From Epilithonimonas bovis DSM 19482 (GTDB lineage Bacteria; Bacteroidota; Bacteroidia; Flavobacteriales; Weeksellaceae), in assembly GCF_900108115.1 (NCBI RefSeq), contig NZ_FTPU01000016.1:1-64000 (forward strand): DNA of 64,000 bases, read 5' to 3'. Below, in pieces: positions 1 to 8,254 of the stretch; within the stretch, counting starts at the first letter, position 1, and each line of letters begins with the position of its first letter. A program made the position numbers and the translations under genes. The notes below the pieces were generated by a model that did no database searches, was not told the origin of the DNA, and was given only the letters and a program-made list of their open reading frames with translations.

Positions 1-299
1 AATCGATTGATAATCAAAGCATTGTTTTCACGGATAAAAGCACATCATACGTTGATATTTCAGATTTTGTTGAACTTCATATCACCGAAAAATCTGATAA
101 AGAAACTACCAACGAAACCTTAAAATGGGTTCACATCACCATCAGCAATGCTAAAAGAAATCTATTGGGAAATTATCATAAAATCAAAAGAAAATATCTT
201 CAATTGTATCTCAACGAATTTATTTACAAACTAAATCGAAGATATTTCGGAGACAAACTATTCGAAAGGCTCATTATTGCTAATATTACAGCAGTATGA
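1..299 (+). CDS. IS1595-family transposase, C-terminal part (5' end outside window)
   Basis: An open frame enters from the left edge (codons in phase with base 3) and ends at TGA 297-299. The protein contains the C-terminal signature of IS1595/ISXO2-like transposases: a WVH motif, then ISNAKR, LLGNYHKI, a YLNEF block and an NRR triplet. In this family the region follows the catalytic DDE residues, with the last acidic residue in the YLNEF-type block. The N-terminal zinc ribbon and the first catalytic Asp would lie upstream. Whether the complete transposase is intact cannot be seen. A hairpin followed by a T run lies just downstream. The copy probably inserted in, or belongs to, the mobilizable island. 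Confidence 0.8.
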   Translation, partial: SIDNQSIVFTDKSTSYVDISDFVELHITEKSDKETTNETLKWVHITISNAKRNLLGNYHKIKRKYLQLYLNEFIYKLNRRYFGDKLFERLIIANITAV

Positions 300-316
300 T
301 TAAAAACGGATATACA

Positions 317-356
317 TAAAGGATTTTTAAACGAAATACAGCATCCTTTATTTTTG
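317..356 (+). terminator. Probable terminator of the IS1595 transposase
   Basis: An 8-bp perfect inverted repeat, TAAAGGAT (317-324) and ATCCTTTA (343-350), is followed directly by a run of T. It lies 18 bases after the transposase stop codon. The loop is fairly long (18 nt), so strength is uncertain. Confidence 0.45.
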
Positions 357-440
357 AATCTAGTAAAAAACGTTAAACTTTGTTAAAAAGAAAAAATTTT
401 AGTTAAATTTAGTTAAAAATTGAATTTCGCTGAAAAGACT

Positions 441-521
441 AATCTGGATTAATTTAGATTAATCTGGATTGCAAAAAAATTATTCTGGACTAATTTGGAT
501 TAATTTAGACTGTTCTGGACG
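441..521. repeat. Iteron-like array of seven 10-bp units
   Basis: Three exactly adjacent 10-mers occupy 441-470 (AATCTGGATT, AATTTAGATT, AATCTGGATT). Four more imperfect units occupy 482-521 (ATTCTGGACT, AATTTGGATT, AATTTAGACT, GTTCTGGACG). The consensus is about AATYTGGAYT. The 10-bp pitch puts every unit on the same face of the helix. The array is about 80 bp upstream of the HTH gene and about 420 bp upstream of the primase-helicase, a position that suits a replication origin or an operator for the small HTH protein. GTTAAA-type repeats precede it (about 370-418). Confidence 0.55.
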
Positions 522-597
522 AATCATAACTATTTGATTTTCAATAATTAAGTTGATATTATTGCATTTGAATTTAAAATAATTAAAATACAATCAA

Positions 598-876
598 ATG
601 TCAGTAAAACTTTACTCCCACTCCAAATCCGATTTGGAAAAAGCGGTTGAAATCATTCTAAAGAAAGCAACCGAATTTACATTGCCGACTAACAAAGCAG
701 AAGAACAACCCGAAGATTTAATTTCTCAAATCGAAGCCACAAAATTTTTGCACATTTCTGTTCCAACAATTATTGAATGGCGGAAAAACAAGAATCTGCC
801 CCATTACAATTTTAATGGGCGATACTATTATTCTAAAAAGGAACTTTTGGAATACGGAAAAAACCAAAGAAAGTAA
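598..876 (+). CDS. Small helix-turn-helix protein, excisionase/MerR-like
   Basis: This 92-aa protein has a C-terminal helix-turn-helix of the DNA-binding domain family shared by excisionases and MerR-like regulators (HTH_17 type). Residues about 43-90 read ISQIEATKFLHIS, then VPTIIEWRKNKNLPHYNFNGRYYYSKKELLEY, the usual helix-turn-helix plus wing layout. Such proteins normally sit beside integrase, replication or mobilization genes in Bacteroidota mobile elements and act as directionality factors or repressors. It lies between the iteron-like array and the primase-helicase gene, with 62 bp to the latter, so co-transcription is plausible. Its role here is inferred; it could regulate the replication module rather than excision. 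Confidence 0.7.
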   Translation: MSVKLYSHSKSDLEKAVEIILKKATEFTLPTNKAEEQPEDLISQIEATKFLHISVPTIIEWRKNKNLPHYNFNGRYYYSKKELLEYGKNQRK

Positions 877-938
877 ACGGTCAGTTTGCACTGTATAATT
901 TCTATTGTATAACAATTCGTATTAAAAACCTTTTTAAA

Positions 939-2165
939 ATGAGCAAAATACCTTACATCCGAGTCGGAACCACCTATTACAAAATCATAGAAAAACCATT
1001 AATTTCGGGGGACACAACCTCGGTTTTGGTGCGTTGGAATCGCGAAACAATCATTAGCGATCACGGCAAATCTTTCCTTTCGTCGATTTCAAAATATGAT
1101 GGTCTTTGCTGTATCCCGGAGCATATAGATTATCAACAAATTGTTCGAGGTTTTTATAATATTTACAACGAAATTCCATTCTCTCCTTCATCTGAAAACG
1201 AAAACTTCAAAAATGAAATTCCTTTTTCTCTGAATTTTGTGAAGCATATTTTCGGGGAACAATTGGAATTAGGTTTAGATTATTTGAAAATCCTTCTTCA
1301 ATATCCCACGCAAATTTTACCGATTCTTTGTTTGGTTTCCAAAGAAAGAGCTACTGGAAAATCAACTTTCATCAAATGGTTGAAAGAAATTTTCGGATTG
1401 AATATGACTTACATTAAAGGTGACTCCTTCGGAAGTCAATTTAATTCGGATTGGGCGGCAATGCTTGTTGTAGCGATTGATGAAGTATTTTTTGATAAAA
1501 AAGAAATTACGGAAAGATTAAAATATTTATCGACCACAAATAAAGATAAGTTGGAAGCGAAGGGAAAAGACCGAGAGGAAATTGATTTTTTCGCCAAGTT
1601 TATTTTGTGTTCCAATAACGAAGAAAATTTTATTCAAATCGATGAAAACGAAATCAGGTTTTGGATTCTCAAAATTAATCCAATAAAGATTGAAAACACA
1701 GAGTTTCTCGACAATCTTATCTCCGAAATACCCCATTTTCTTCGGTTTTTAATTGAGAGACCATTTTCAACTGAGAAGAAAACAAGAATGTGGTTTTCAG
1801 CTGATGAAATAAGAACAAAAGCACTTCAAAAACTGCTTTTCAAGAATAACAATAAGCTAGAATCTAAAATGATTGAGCTGTTGTACGAATTTTTTGAAAG
1901 CAACAACGATGAAGAAATTAATGTCGTTCCGCAAGATATTCTCAATATGATGAACCGAATGTTTCGACCAATGTATTGGACAAGAAACGACATTCGAACA
2001 ATTTTAAAAGAAACTTGGAAGCTGAATCCACAAAACAACGGCTTAACCTACATCAGATACGACATTGATTTTGCAGGAATTTTCTATCAAAACAATTCCG
2101 TTGGGCGATTTTTTACCGTTAAAAAAGATTTCGTTCTTCAAAAATATGTTGAATTGTTGAATTGA
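939..2165 (+). CDS. Primase-helicase family ATPase of a mobile element
   Basis: This 408-aa protein has a P-loop ATPase core typical of the DUF5906/virulence-associated-E-like and SF3-type helicases of phages and integrative elements. Walker A is KERATGKST at about residues 135-143. Walker B is VVAIDE at 177-182 with D181 and E182. A polar sensor segment, FILCSNN, is at about 221-227. The C-terminal third (about 320-400) looks like a winged-helix region. No separate primase domain is evident, but a toprim-containing protein is encoded 220 bp downstream, so the two may form a primase-helicase pair for replication of the excised element. The family-level call is fairly safe; the replication role is inferred from context. 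Confidence 0.7.
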   Translation: MSKIPYIRVGTTYYKIIEKPLISGDTTSVLVRWNRETIISDHGKSFLSSISKYDGLCCIPEHIDYQQIVRGFYNIYNEIPFSPSSENENFKNEIPFSLNFVKHIFGEQLELGLDYLKILLQYPTQILPILCLVSKERATGKSTFIKWLKEIFGLNMTYIKGDSFGSQFNSDWAAMLVVAIDEVFFDKKEITERLKYLSTTNKDKLEAKGKDREEIDFFAKFILCSNNEENFIQIDENEIRFWILKINPIKIENTEFLDNLISEIPHFLRFLIERPFSTEKKTRMWFSADEIRTKALQKLLFKNNNKLESKMIELLYEFFESNNDEEINVVPQDILNMMNRMFRPMYWTRNDIRTILKETWKLNPQNNGLTYIRYDIDFAGIFYQNNSVGRFFTVKKDFVLQKYVELLN

Positions 2166-2209
2166 TTCATAAAAAAAAGAAAATCAAACAATTAGTTCTC
2201 TACAAAATC

Positions 2210-2296
2210 CTCAACAAACTTTTAAACCCACTTTTTTGTTGAATGTTTGTTGAGCATAAAAATTCAAGCTTGTTGAGTTGTTGAGCTTTTGTTGAA
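2210..2296. repeat. TTGTTGA repeat cluster with a 10-bp inverted repeat
   Basis: A perfect inverted repeat, CTCAACAAAC (2210-2219) and GTTTGTTGAG (2245-2254), is followed by further TTGTTGA copies. The motif occurs at 2236, 2247, 2270, 2278 and 2289. A CTCAACAA copy in reverse orientation lies near 2335. The cluster fills the spacer between the primase-helicase and toprim genes. It may be an origin or protein-binding array; function is unknown. Confidence 0.45.
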
Positions 2297-2386
2297 TGAC
2301 TAACTATTCTAAAATCAATCATTTATTGTGTTTTCTCAACAATTCTACAGAAAATCACAATAATTAATACCCGAAAAATCTACAAG

Positions 2387-3349
2387 ATGAATTGCAAACA
2401 ATTTAATACAATTCCGTTGGAAGAAGTCCTCCAAATTCTCGGACACTTTCCCACCAAACAAACGGCAAAAGAAGCGTGGTTTCTCAATCCTTTTGCTACC
2501 GAAAACCACGCCTCTTTTAAACTGGATAAAAGAAACAACATTTGGTATCTCCATTCGGAAGGAATCGGTGGAAACAATACCGATTTTATGCAAAAATATT
2601 TGAAAGCTTCCGTAAAAGAGGTTTTAGAATGGGCAGAAAAGCAAAATTTTTCTTCTTTTCAACCGCAAAATAGTATTCAAAAACAAAATAGCTTAAAACA
2701 AAACTATCAAATCACAGAAATTAAAGAACTCCAAAACGAAAATCTGAAAGACTATCTTCATCAAAGAGGTCTTTCGACAAAGGTTCATCCGTTAGTCAAA
2801 GAAATTCATTTTAGGATTGACCAGAAAAACCTTTATGCTATTGGTTTTGAAAACCTTTCAGGAGGTTGGGAGCTTAGAAATCTATTTTACAAAGGGTCAT
2901 TACTAAAGAAAGACATTTCAATTCTAAATTTCAATAATGAAAGCCAAAATCAAAATAAAATAGGAAAAAGAATAGCCGTTTTTGAAGGTTTTATGGATGC
3001 TTTGTCTTTTGTTGAAATGAAACCATTTTACAAAGGCGATGTATTGGTGATGAATTCCATTTCATTATTGAATAGAACCAAAGAATATTTAAAAAACTAT
3101 TCCGAAATCCATTTGTTTTTAGACAATGACAAAGCTGGAGAAACTTGTAAAAATTCAATTCTGAAATCATTTCCCGAAGCCAAAAATCATTCTGAAATTT
3201 ATGCTCTTCATAAAGATTTAAGTGAATACTTCGTTTTCAGAAACAATACAAAAATCGAAAAACAACAGCAGGTAGAACTAAACCCAAAACAAGAACAGGA
3301 GGAAAGCGAAATCAATCAAGCTCATCAAACTTACAGAAGAAAACGCTGA
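2387..3349 (+). CDS. Toprim domain protein, primase-like with degenerate zinc-finger region
   Basis: The 320-aa protein begins with a segment laid out like the CHC2 zinc finger region of DnaG-type primases (PFATENHASFKLD, then IWYLHSEGIGGNNTDF, residues about 35-67), but the cysteine and histidine ligands are missing. A toprim fold follows, with E200 in AVFEGFMDAL and the acidic DND at 246-248 in LFLDNDKAGE, matching the conserved Glu and DxD metal ligands. The tail after residue 280 is low-complexity Q/E-rich. Proteins of this kind are found next to relaxases in Bacteroidota mobilizable elements and probably act in priming or nicking during transfer replication. It is preceded by the TTGTTGA repeat cluster and followed by the palindromic array ahead of the relaxase. 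Confidence 0.7.
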   Translation: MNCKQFNTIPLEEVLQILGHFPTKQTAKEAWFLNPFATENHASFKLDKRNNIWYLHSEGIGGNNTDFMQKYLKASVKEVLEWAEKQNFSSFQPQNSIQKQNSLKQNYQITEIKELQNENLKDYLHQRGLSTKVHPLVKEIHFRIDQKNLYAIGFENLSGGWELRNLFYKGSLLKKDISILNFNNESQNQNKIGKRIAVFEGFMDALSFVEMKPFYKGDVLVMNSISLLNRTKEYLKNYSEIHLFLDNDKAGETCKNSILKSFPEAKNHSEIYALHKDLSEYFVFRNNTKIEKQQQVELNPKQEQEESEINQAHQTYRRKR

Positions 3350-3460
3350 TACTGCGTGCGTTTATTTTTCACCAACTATCGGCAAAAGTTAGGAGCTCAT
3401 TCGCAACTTTGAAGGTCGATACTCTCCCAACAAAGTTTCTTCTTCGCTCTGCGAGGCTTT

Positions 3461-3582
3461 ACCTGTATAAAATAGCACAAGGTTCAACTTTCTTAACCTA
3501 TAAAAAATAATGCAAGGTCATTGTACAACCTGTATAAAATAGATACAGGTTGTTAGGTAACCTGAGTAAAAAAGATACAGAT
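3461..3582. repeat. Four spaced 23-bp palindromic units upstream of the relaxase (oriT/operator candidate)
   Basis: Four related 23-bp units lie at 3461-3483, 3496-3518, 3528-3550 and 3560-3582, a pitch of 35, 32 and 32 bp (about three helical turns). Each starts with ACCT, has an A-rich core of the form TAAAAnA, and ends with AGGT or a close variant, so each is an imperfect palindrome. The third unit extends to a perfect 9-bp inverted repeat, CAACCTGTA (3526-3534) and TACAGGTTG (3544-3552). The last unit ends 25 bp before the relaxase start. Position and symmetry suggest an origin of transfer or a relaxase/accessory-protein binding array. Confidence 0.6.
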
Positions 3583-3607
3583 TACATCATCATCAAATTT
3601 AACAAAA

Positions 3608-4816
3608 ATGAAGACATCAATCAATTTCAAAGTGGCAAAATCTGATTCCGAAATTCATAATTTCAGAAAGAAATCCTTTGATTATATCCGCAAAGATTTA
3701 ACTCATAAAAATGAATATTGGATGGAGCAAAAAATTGCAGATCGAGTCCAAAAAATTGAATCGTACTGCAAAGAAAATTCAGGTAGAAAATTACAGAAAA
3801 ATGCAATGCCAGTTCGGGAAGCTGTTGTGGTTATTAAAGAAAATACCACGATGCAGGATTTGCATAACCTATCAAAAAGATTGGAAGAAGAATTGAAAAT
3901 CCGAATTTTTCAAATTGCCATCCATAAAGATGAAGGACATTATGACAAAGATACCAAAGAATGGAAGCCTAATTATCACGCTCATTTGGTGGCAGATTGG
4001 CAGGATTTGGAAACGGGAAAAACATTGAAACATCAATCTTTTCATTACTCAAAAATGCAGGATTTGGCAGCAGAATGTTTGGAAATGGAAAGAGGTGTTT
4101 CTGGTTCTTTGGCAAGATTAGAAGCGGTAGAATTTAAAATCAAGAAAAGAGAAGAGGATTTGAAAATTTTGGAAGAACGATACCGCCAAATGCAACAAGA
4201 GATGGAATCTAAAAATTCAGAGGAGTTTATCGTAAAAGAATCAGACTTTCTAGGTTTTCAGAAAATAAAAACAGATAAAACCATTGAAAACTACGAAAAG
4301 GCATTCAAAACGAATAACATTCAACTTCTCAAAAACAAAACAGAACTGGAATCTAAAGAGAAGCATATTGCAGAACTGAAAACAAAAATTGAAAGTCTAA
4401 AAAAAGAAGTTTTATTTTTCAAAAGCAAAAACTCCGCTCTCTTAACCAATGAAACCGTTTTTGCTGTTGAAAAGAAAAAATATATGGATTCGGTAGAAAA
4501 TACACTTAAAAAAGCCATTTTGCAAGAAAGTATAAAAATTCCGAATCTGCAAAATCTAAATGATACTGAACTAAAAGATAAAATGATTGAGATAATTGAA
4601 AAAACTTCAAAAGAAAATAACATTCCAGTTTCGGCTTTTGAGGAGGTTTTTAGAATTTCAGAAAAACAAATTAATTTGTTTTCGTTATTGCGGTTTGATC
4701 ATCGGGAAAACAAGGCTAGTGAACAAAATAAAGTTAATTCGACGAAAGATAATTCGCTAAATATAGAGAGTCAAATTATGAAAGAGCCTGAAGAAAGAAA
4801 AGGATTCAAGAGATAA
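3608..4816 (+). CDS. MobV-family relaxase (Mob/Pre type)
   Basis: This 402-aa protein matches the plasmid recombination/mobilization (Mob_Pre, MobV) family. The catalytic signature is visible: H106, D108, E109 in AIHKDEG and the two histidines H124 and H126 in PNYHAHLV. These correspond to the HxDE...(P)HxH metal site of MobV relaxases. The family nicks one strand at oriT and starts conjugal mobilization by a partner transfer system. Residues about 180-300 are strongly charged and predicted coiled coil, and the C-terminal part is Lys/Glu/Asn-rich. The usual tyrosine nucleophile is not conserved in this family and cannot be assigned. The gene is preceded by a four-unit palindromic array that is a good oriT candidate. 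Its 3' end is 139 bp from the defence operon. Confidence 0.8.
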   Translation: MKTSINFKVAKSDSEIHNFRKKSFDYIRKDLTHKNEYWMEQKIADRVQKIESYCKENSGRKLQKNAMPVREAVVVIKENTTMQDLHNLSKRLEEELKIRIFQIAIHKDEGHYDKDTKEWKPNYHAHLVADWQDLETGKTLKHQSFHYSKMQDLAAECLEMERGVSGSLARLEAVEFKIKKREEDLKILEERYRQMQQEMESKNSEEFIVKESDFLGFQKIKTDKTIENYEKAFKTNNIQLLKNKTELESKEKHIAELKTKIESLKKEVLFFKSKNSALLTNETVFAVEKKKYMDSVENTLKKAILQESIKIPNLQNLNDTELKDKMIEIIEKTSKENNIPVSAFEEVFRISEKQINLFSLLRFDHRENKASEQNKVNSTKDNSLNIESQIMKEPEERKGFKR

Positions 4817-4899
4817 TCTTGTAATGAATATTTATCAATATGTATTTTTTATTGGTAAACAAATTAACTAAGTTTTAATATGAATTGAAATGTTTTTTA

Positions 4900-4921
4900 T
4901 ATATTTGGACAATAAATGTCC
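4900..4921 (+). promoter_or_regulatory. Promoter -7 element overlapped by a C-box-like operator
   Basis: TATATTTG at 4900-4907 fits the Bacteroidota -7 consensus TAnnTTTG. Overlapping its last base is a perfect inverted repeat, GGACA-ATAAA-TGTCC (4907-4921). The site lies 34 bp upstream of the XRE regulator gene that heads the defence operon, the usual place for an autoregulatory operator of restriction-modification controller proteins. No good -33 TTTG at the standard 19-bp spacing is seen. Confidence 0.5.
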
Positions 4922-4955
4922 TAAAAATATTTTCAAGAAATAAATTTTCAGAAAA

Positions 4956-5285
4956 ATGAAAAAATCATTTGGAGAACTAATACGTGAATATCGAGAAATA
5001 GCTGGACTTCCTTTAAGAAAGGTTGCCGCACATATAGATATTGATCCATCTACATTAAGTAAAATTGAACGAGGAGAACGATCCGCACACAAAGAAATGA
5101 TTCCCTTATTAGCAGAAATATTAAAAGTTTCAGAACAAGATTTAACACTAAGTTTATTAAGTGATACGGTTGCAGAATCTCTAATTTATGAGGAGAATAC
5201 AACTGAAATCCTAAAGGTGGCAGAAGAAAAAATAAGATATTTCAGAAGTAAAAATTATCAACAAGGAAAGCTAAATTTTGAGTAA
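4956..5285 (+). CDS. XRE-family helix-turn-helix regulator heading the defence operon
   Basis: The 109-aa protein carries a classical five-helix XRE/Cro domain in residues about 1-65: FGELIREYREIAGLPLRKVA, then IDIDPSTLSKIERGER, then ELLKVSEQDL-type helices. It overlaps the restriction-modification gene by one base (TAATG), so translation of the two is coupled. Small XRE proteins directly ahead of type II restriction genes usually act as controller proteins that delay restriction until methylation is established. The GGACA/TGTCC inverted repeat just upstream is a plausible binding site. The controller role is inferred. The residues after about 70 are an extra helical tail of unknown function. 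Confidence 0.8.
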   Translation: MKKSFGELIREYREIAGLPLRKVAAHIDIDPSTLSKIERGERSAHKEMIPLLAEILKVSEQDLTLSLLSDTVAESLIYEENTTEILKVAEEKIRYFRSKNYQQGKLNFE

Positions 5286-8254
5286 TGGAAATAAGAGACT
5301 TGATACGAAGATTTGAAACTGAACACGACAGATTCACAAAGGTTTCTTATAATGAGACACAATTGCGAACGGATTTTCTTGACCCTTTCTTCACGATGCT
5401 GGGTTGGGATATAACAAATATGCAAGGAAAACCTACAAATGAAAGAGAAGTTTTGGTTGAGGAAGGTTTGCGTTCAGAAGCAAATGAAAACACAAAGAAG
5501 CCTGATTATACTTTTAGACTTTTTGCCGAAAGAAAATTTTTTGTAGAAGCAAAGAAACCTTTCGTTAAAGTTGAAACTGATCCACAGCCTGCAAAACAGG
5601 TTAGACGATATGGATTTACAGCAAAACTAAAGATTTCAGTCCTTACAAATTTTGAATATTTGGCAATTTATGATTGTTCAGAACCTGTTCAAAATACAGA
5701 TAATGCTTCAAAACGAAGAGTGAAACTATATCATTTTTCAGAATATGAAGAAAAGTTCGATGAAATAAAGTCTCTTATTGGTCAGGAAGATGTTTACTCA
5801 GGAAGATTTGATGAAGTATGGAGTGATATTGAACATCAAATCCAAAGATTTAATGTTGATGATTTGTTCTTGAAGCAAATTAATGAGTGGCGCATCCTTT
5901 TAGGAAATGAAATCCTCACTAAAAATCCTGAAATTGATGAATTTCAATTAAACGACCTTGTTCAGAGTTATATTAACAGTGTTGTTTTTTTAAGGGTCTG
6001 TGAAGACAGGAATTTAGAGATTTACAAAACACTTTTAATATTGGCTGAAAATGAGGATTTCAGTGCTTTAATAGAAAAATTTAGGTCTGCCGATACAAAA
6101 TATAATGCTGGGCTATTTTCTCAACCATTAAGTGACGAAATTATTTCAAATGAAAGTACAGCATTTTGGCAAATCATCAAACAACTTTATTTTCCTGAAA
6201 GTTCTTACTCCTTTGCTGTTTTTTCATCAGATATTTTAGGGCATATTTATGAGATTTTTCTCAGCGAACAATTAAAAGTAGAAAATGGCAATATTGTTCT
6301 TAGAAAAAAACCTGAAATTGAAGATCGAGATGTAGTAACCACTCCGACTTTCATTGTCAGAGACATATTGAACGAAACAGTAAAGAAATACTGCGAGGGT
6401 AAATCAGCAGGCGAGATACTGAATTCAAAATTTGCTGATATAGCTTGTGGCTCTGGAGCATTTTTACTTGAGGCATATCAACTTTTACAGGATATTTTAG
6501 TCGATTATTTTATAGTAAACGACCAATCACAACTTGTACAAACTGGAGTTAACAGTTACAAACTGAAATTTGAATATAAGAAACGGATTCTATTGCAATG
6601 TATTTTTGGAATTGATAAAGATTTCAACGCTGTTGAAGCTTGTAAGTTTGGACTTCTTCTAAAATTGTTAGAAGATGAAAACAATGATAGTATAACGCAT
6701 CCTGCTCTTCCAAATTTAGATGAAAATATTCATTATGGAAATAGTTTAGTTGATTCTACGAAAACGAATCAAAGCGATATAGAATATATTAATCCATTTG
6801 ATTTTGGAGAAGAAAAATTTGATGTTATTGTAGGGAATCCTCCTTATATGGCTACCGAACACATTAAGCGTTTTACTCCAGTAGAACTTCCTATTTATAA
6901 AGAATTTTTTGACTCTTCATATATGCAATTTGATAAATATTTTCTATTTATTGAAAGAGGTTTTAACTTACTTAATTCTAATGGAGTTCTTGGGTATATT
7001 ATTCCGAGTAAGTTTGCAAAAGTTGGTGCAGGAAAAAAATTGAGAGGATTGCTTTCCGATAAAAAGGCAGTTGAAAAAATTATTTCATTTGGAGCAAATC
7101 AAATTTTTAAGGATAAGACCACCTATACCTGTATTCTAATTTTGAAAAAGACTGACCAAAACTCTCTACTTTACCACGAAGTAGAAAAATTAGAAAATTG
7201 GAAAGCTAAAAACTATACAGTAAATTATGATGGTGTTGAATTTTCAAGTCTAAATGAAGAAACTTGGATTCTAATGCCCAATCAGTTAAAATCACTGTTT
7301 TACGATATTTCATCTCAAAGTATAGAATTGGGAAGTTTAATTGGAAGCGAAAATATTTTTAATGGAATACAAACCAGTAAAAATGATATATACATTCACA
7401 CACTAACAAGAGAAGATGATAATTACCTGTTTTTCAATCTTGATGAATCAGAGTGGAAAATTGAGAAAGAATTAACAAGACCATATTTCCAAACATCAAG
7501 AGGTGTTGACAATCTCAATACTTACAGAAAGTTGAAACCAAATTCATTTGTTATCTATCCCTATAAAAACGAAAATGGAAATATAAATTTTGTCGACATT
7601 CAGGCTTTACAAAGAGATTATCCTGAAACATTTAGCTTTTTAGATACATATAAATCTAGATTGGAAGGTAGGGATATTAAACCCGTGCCAGAAACAGAAA
7701 ATGAATGGTATCGATTTGGACGTCATCAAAGTTTGGATAAATGCGATGTTCCTGCGAAAATAGTTGTTGGCGTATTATCTCAAGGAGATAAATATGCAAT
7801 AGACACCAATCATACTTTTATCTCATCAGGTGGAACAGCTGGATATTGTATGATTACTATGCCAGAACGTACGCCTTATTCTATATACTATATACAGGCA
7901 CTATTGAATTCAAAATATTCAGAATGGTTCGCTTCACTTTATGGAGAAGTATTTAGAGGTGGATTTATTGCAAGAGGAACAAAAGTTCTTAAGAAACTAC
8001 CAATACGGAAGATTGATTTTGAAAACATTGATGAGAAAACGTTGCACGATGATATTGCATTATTGCAACAAGAATTAATTCAATTACAGGAAAGTATTGA
8101 TAATACTCAAAATAATAATAGACGACTTATTCCTCTACAAAGGCAGTTTTCAATGAAGAAAAGAGAAATGGATTTATTATTGAAAAGATTGTATAACCTT
8201 GGAGAAGAAGATAGTCTTATCCCAAAAATAAATGAAAGTTATGGTGCTGATTAA
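5285..8254 (+). CDS. Type IIG restriction-modification enzyme, Eco57I-like
   Basis: The 989-aa protein joins an N-terminal PD-(D/E)XK nuclease, an N6-adenine methyltransferase and a C-terminal target-recognition region. The nuclease motif is P73-D74, 13 residues, then E88-A-K90, the same PD-X13-EAK layout described for R.Eco57I. Methyltransferase motif I is FADIACGSGAFLLEA near residue 385 and motif IV is VGNPPYMA near 517. The C-terminal 350 residues resemble TaqI-like specificity domains. Length is close to that of R.Eco57I as I recall it (about 1000 aa). The enzyme should methylate one strand of an asymmetric site and cut at a distance; the recognition sequence cannot be predicted. It is followed, with a 23-bp overlap, by a separate methyltransferase, again as in Eco57I. 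Confidence 0.85.
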   Translation: MEIRDLIRRFETEHDRFTKVSYNETQLRTDFLDPFFTMLGWDITNMQGKPTNEREVLVEEGLRSEANENTKKPDYTFRLFAERKFFVEAKKPFVKVETDPQPAKQVRRYGFTAKLKISVLTNFEYLAIYDCSEPVQNTDNASKRRVKLYHFSEYEEKFDEIKSLIGQEDVYSGRFDEVWSDIEHQIQRFNVDDLFLKQINEWRILLGNEILTKNPEIDEFQLNDLVQSYINSVVFLRVCEDRNLEIYKTLLILAENEDFSALIEKFRSADTKYNAGLFSQPLSDEIISNESTAFWQIIKQLYFPESSYSFAVFSSDILGHIYEIFLSEQLKVENGNIVLRKKPEIEDRDVVTTPTFIVRDILNETVKKYCEGKSAGEILNSKFADIACGSGAFLLEAYQLLQDILVDYFIVNDQSQLVQTGVNSYKLKFEYKKRILLQCIFGIDKDFNAVEACKFGLLLKLLEDENNDSITHPALPNLDENIHYGNSLVDSTKTNQSDIEYINPFDFGEEKFDVIVGNPPYMATEHIKRFTPVELPIYKEFFDSSYMQFDKYFLFIERGFNLLNSNGVLGYIIPSKFAKVGAGKKLRGLLSDKKAVEKIISFGANQIFKDKTTYTCILILKKTDQNSLLYHEVEKLENWKAKNYTVNYDGVEFSSLNEETWILMPNQLKSLFYDISSQSIELGSLIGSENIFNGIQTSKNDIYIHTLTREDDNYLFFNLDESEWKIEKELTRPYFQTSRGVDNLNTYRKLKPNSFVIYPYKNENGNINFVDIQALQRDYPETFSFLDTYKSRLEGRDIKPVPETENEWYRFGRHQSLDKCDVPAKIVVGVLSQGDKYAIDTNHTFISSGGTAGYCMITMPERTPYSIYYIQALLNSKYSEWFASLYGEVFRGGFIARGTKVLKKLPIRKIDFENIDEKTLHDDIALLQQELIQLQESIDNTQNNNRRLIPLQRQFSMKKREMDLLLKRLYNLGEEDSLIPKINESYGAD

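Noticed and set aside
3461-3582. CRISPR-like regular repeat array upstream of the relaxase
   Set aside because: Only four degenerate units with 9-12-base spacers and no cas gene; better explained as protein-binding or oriT-type sites.
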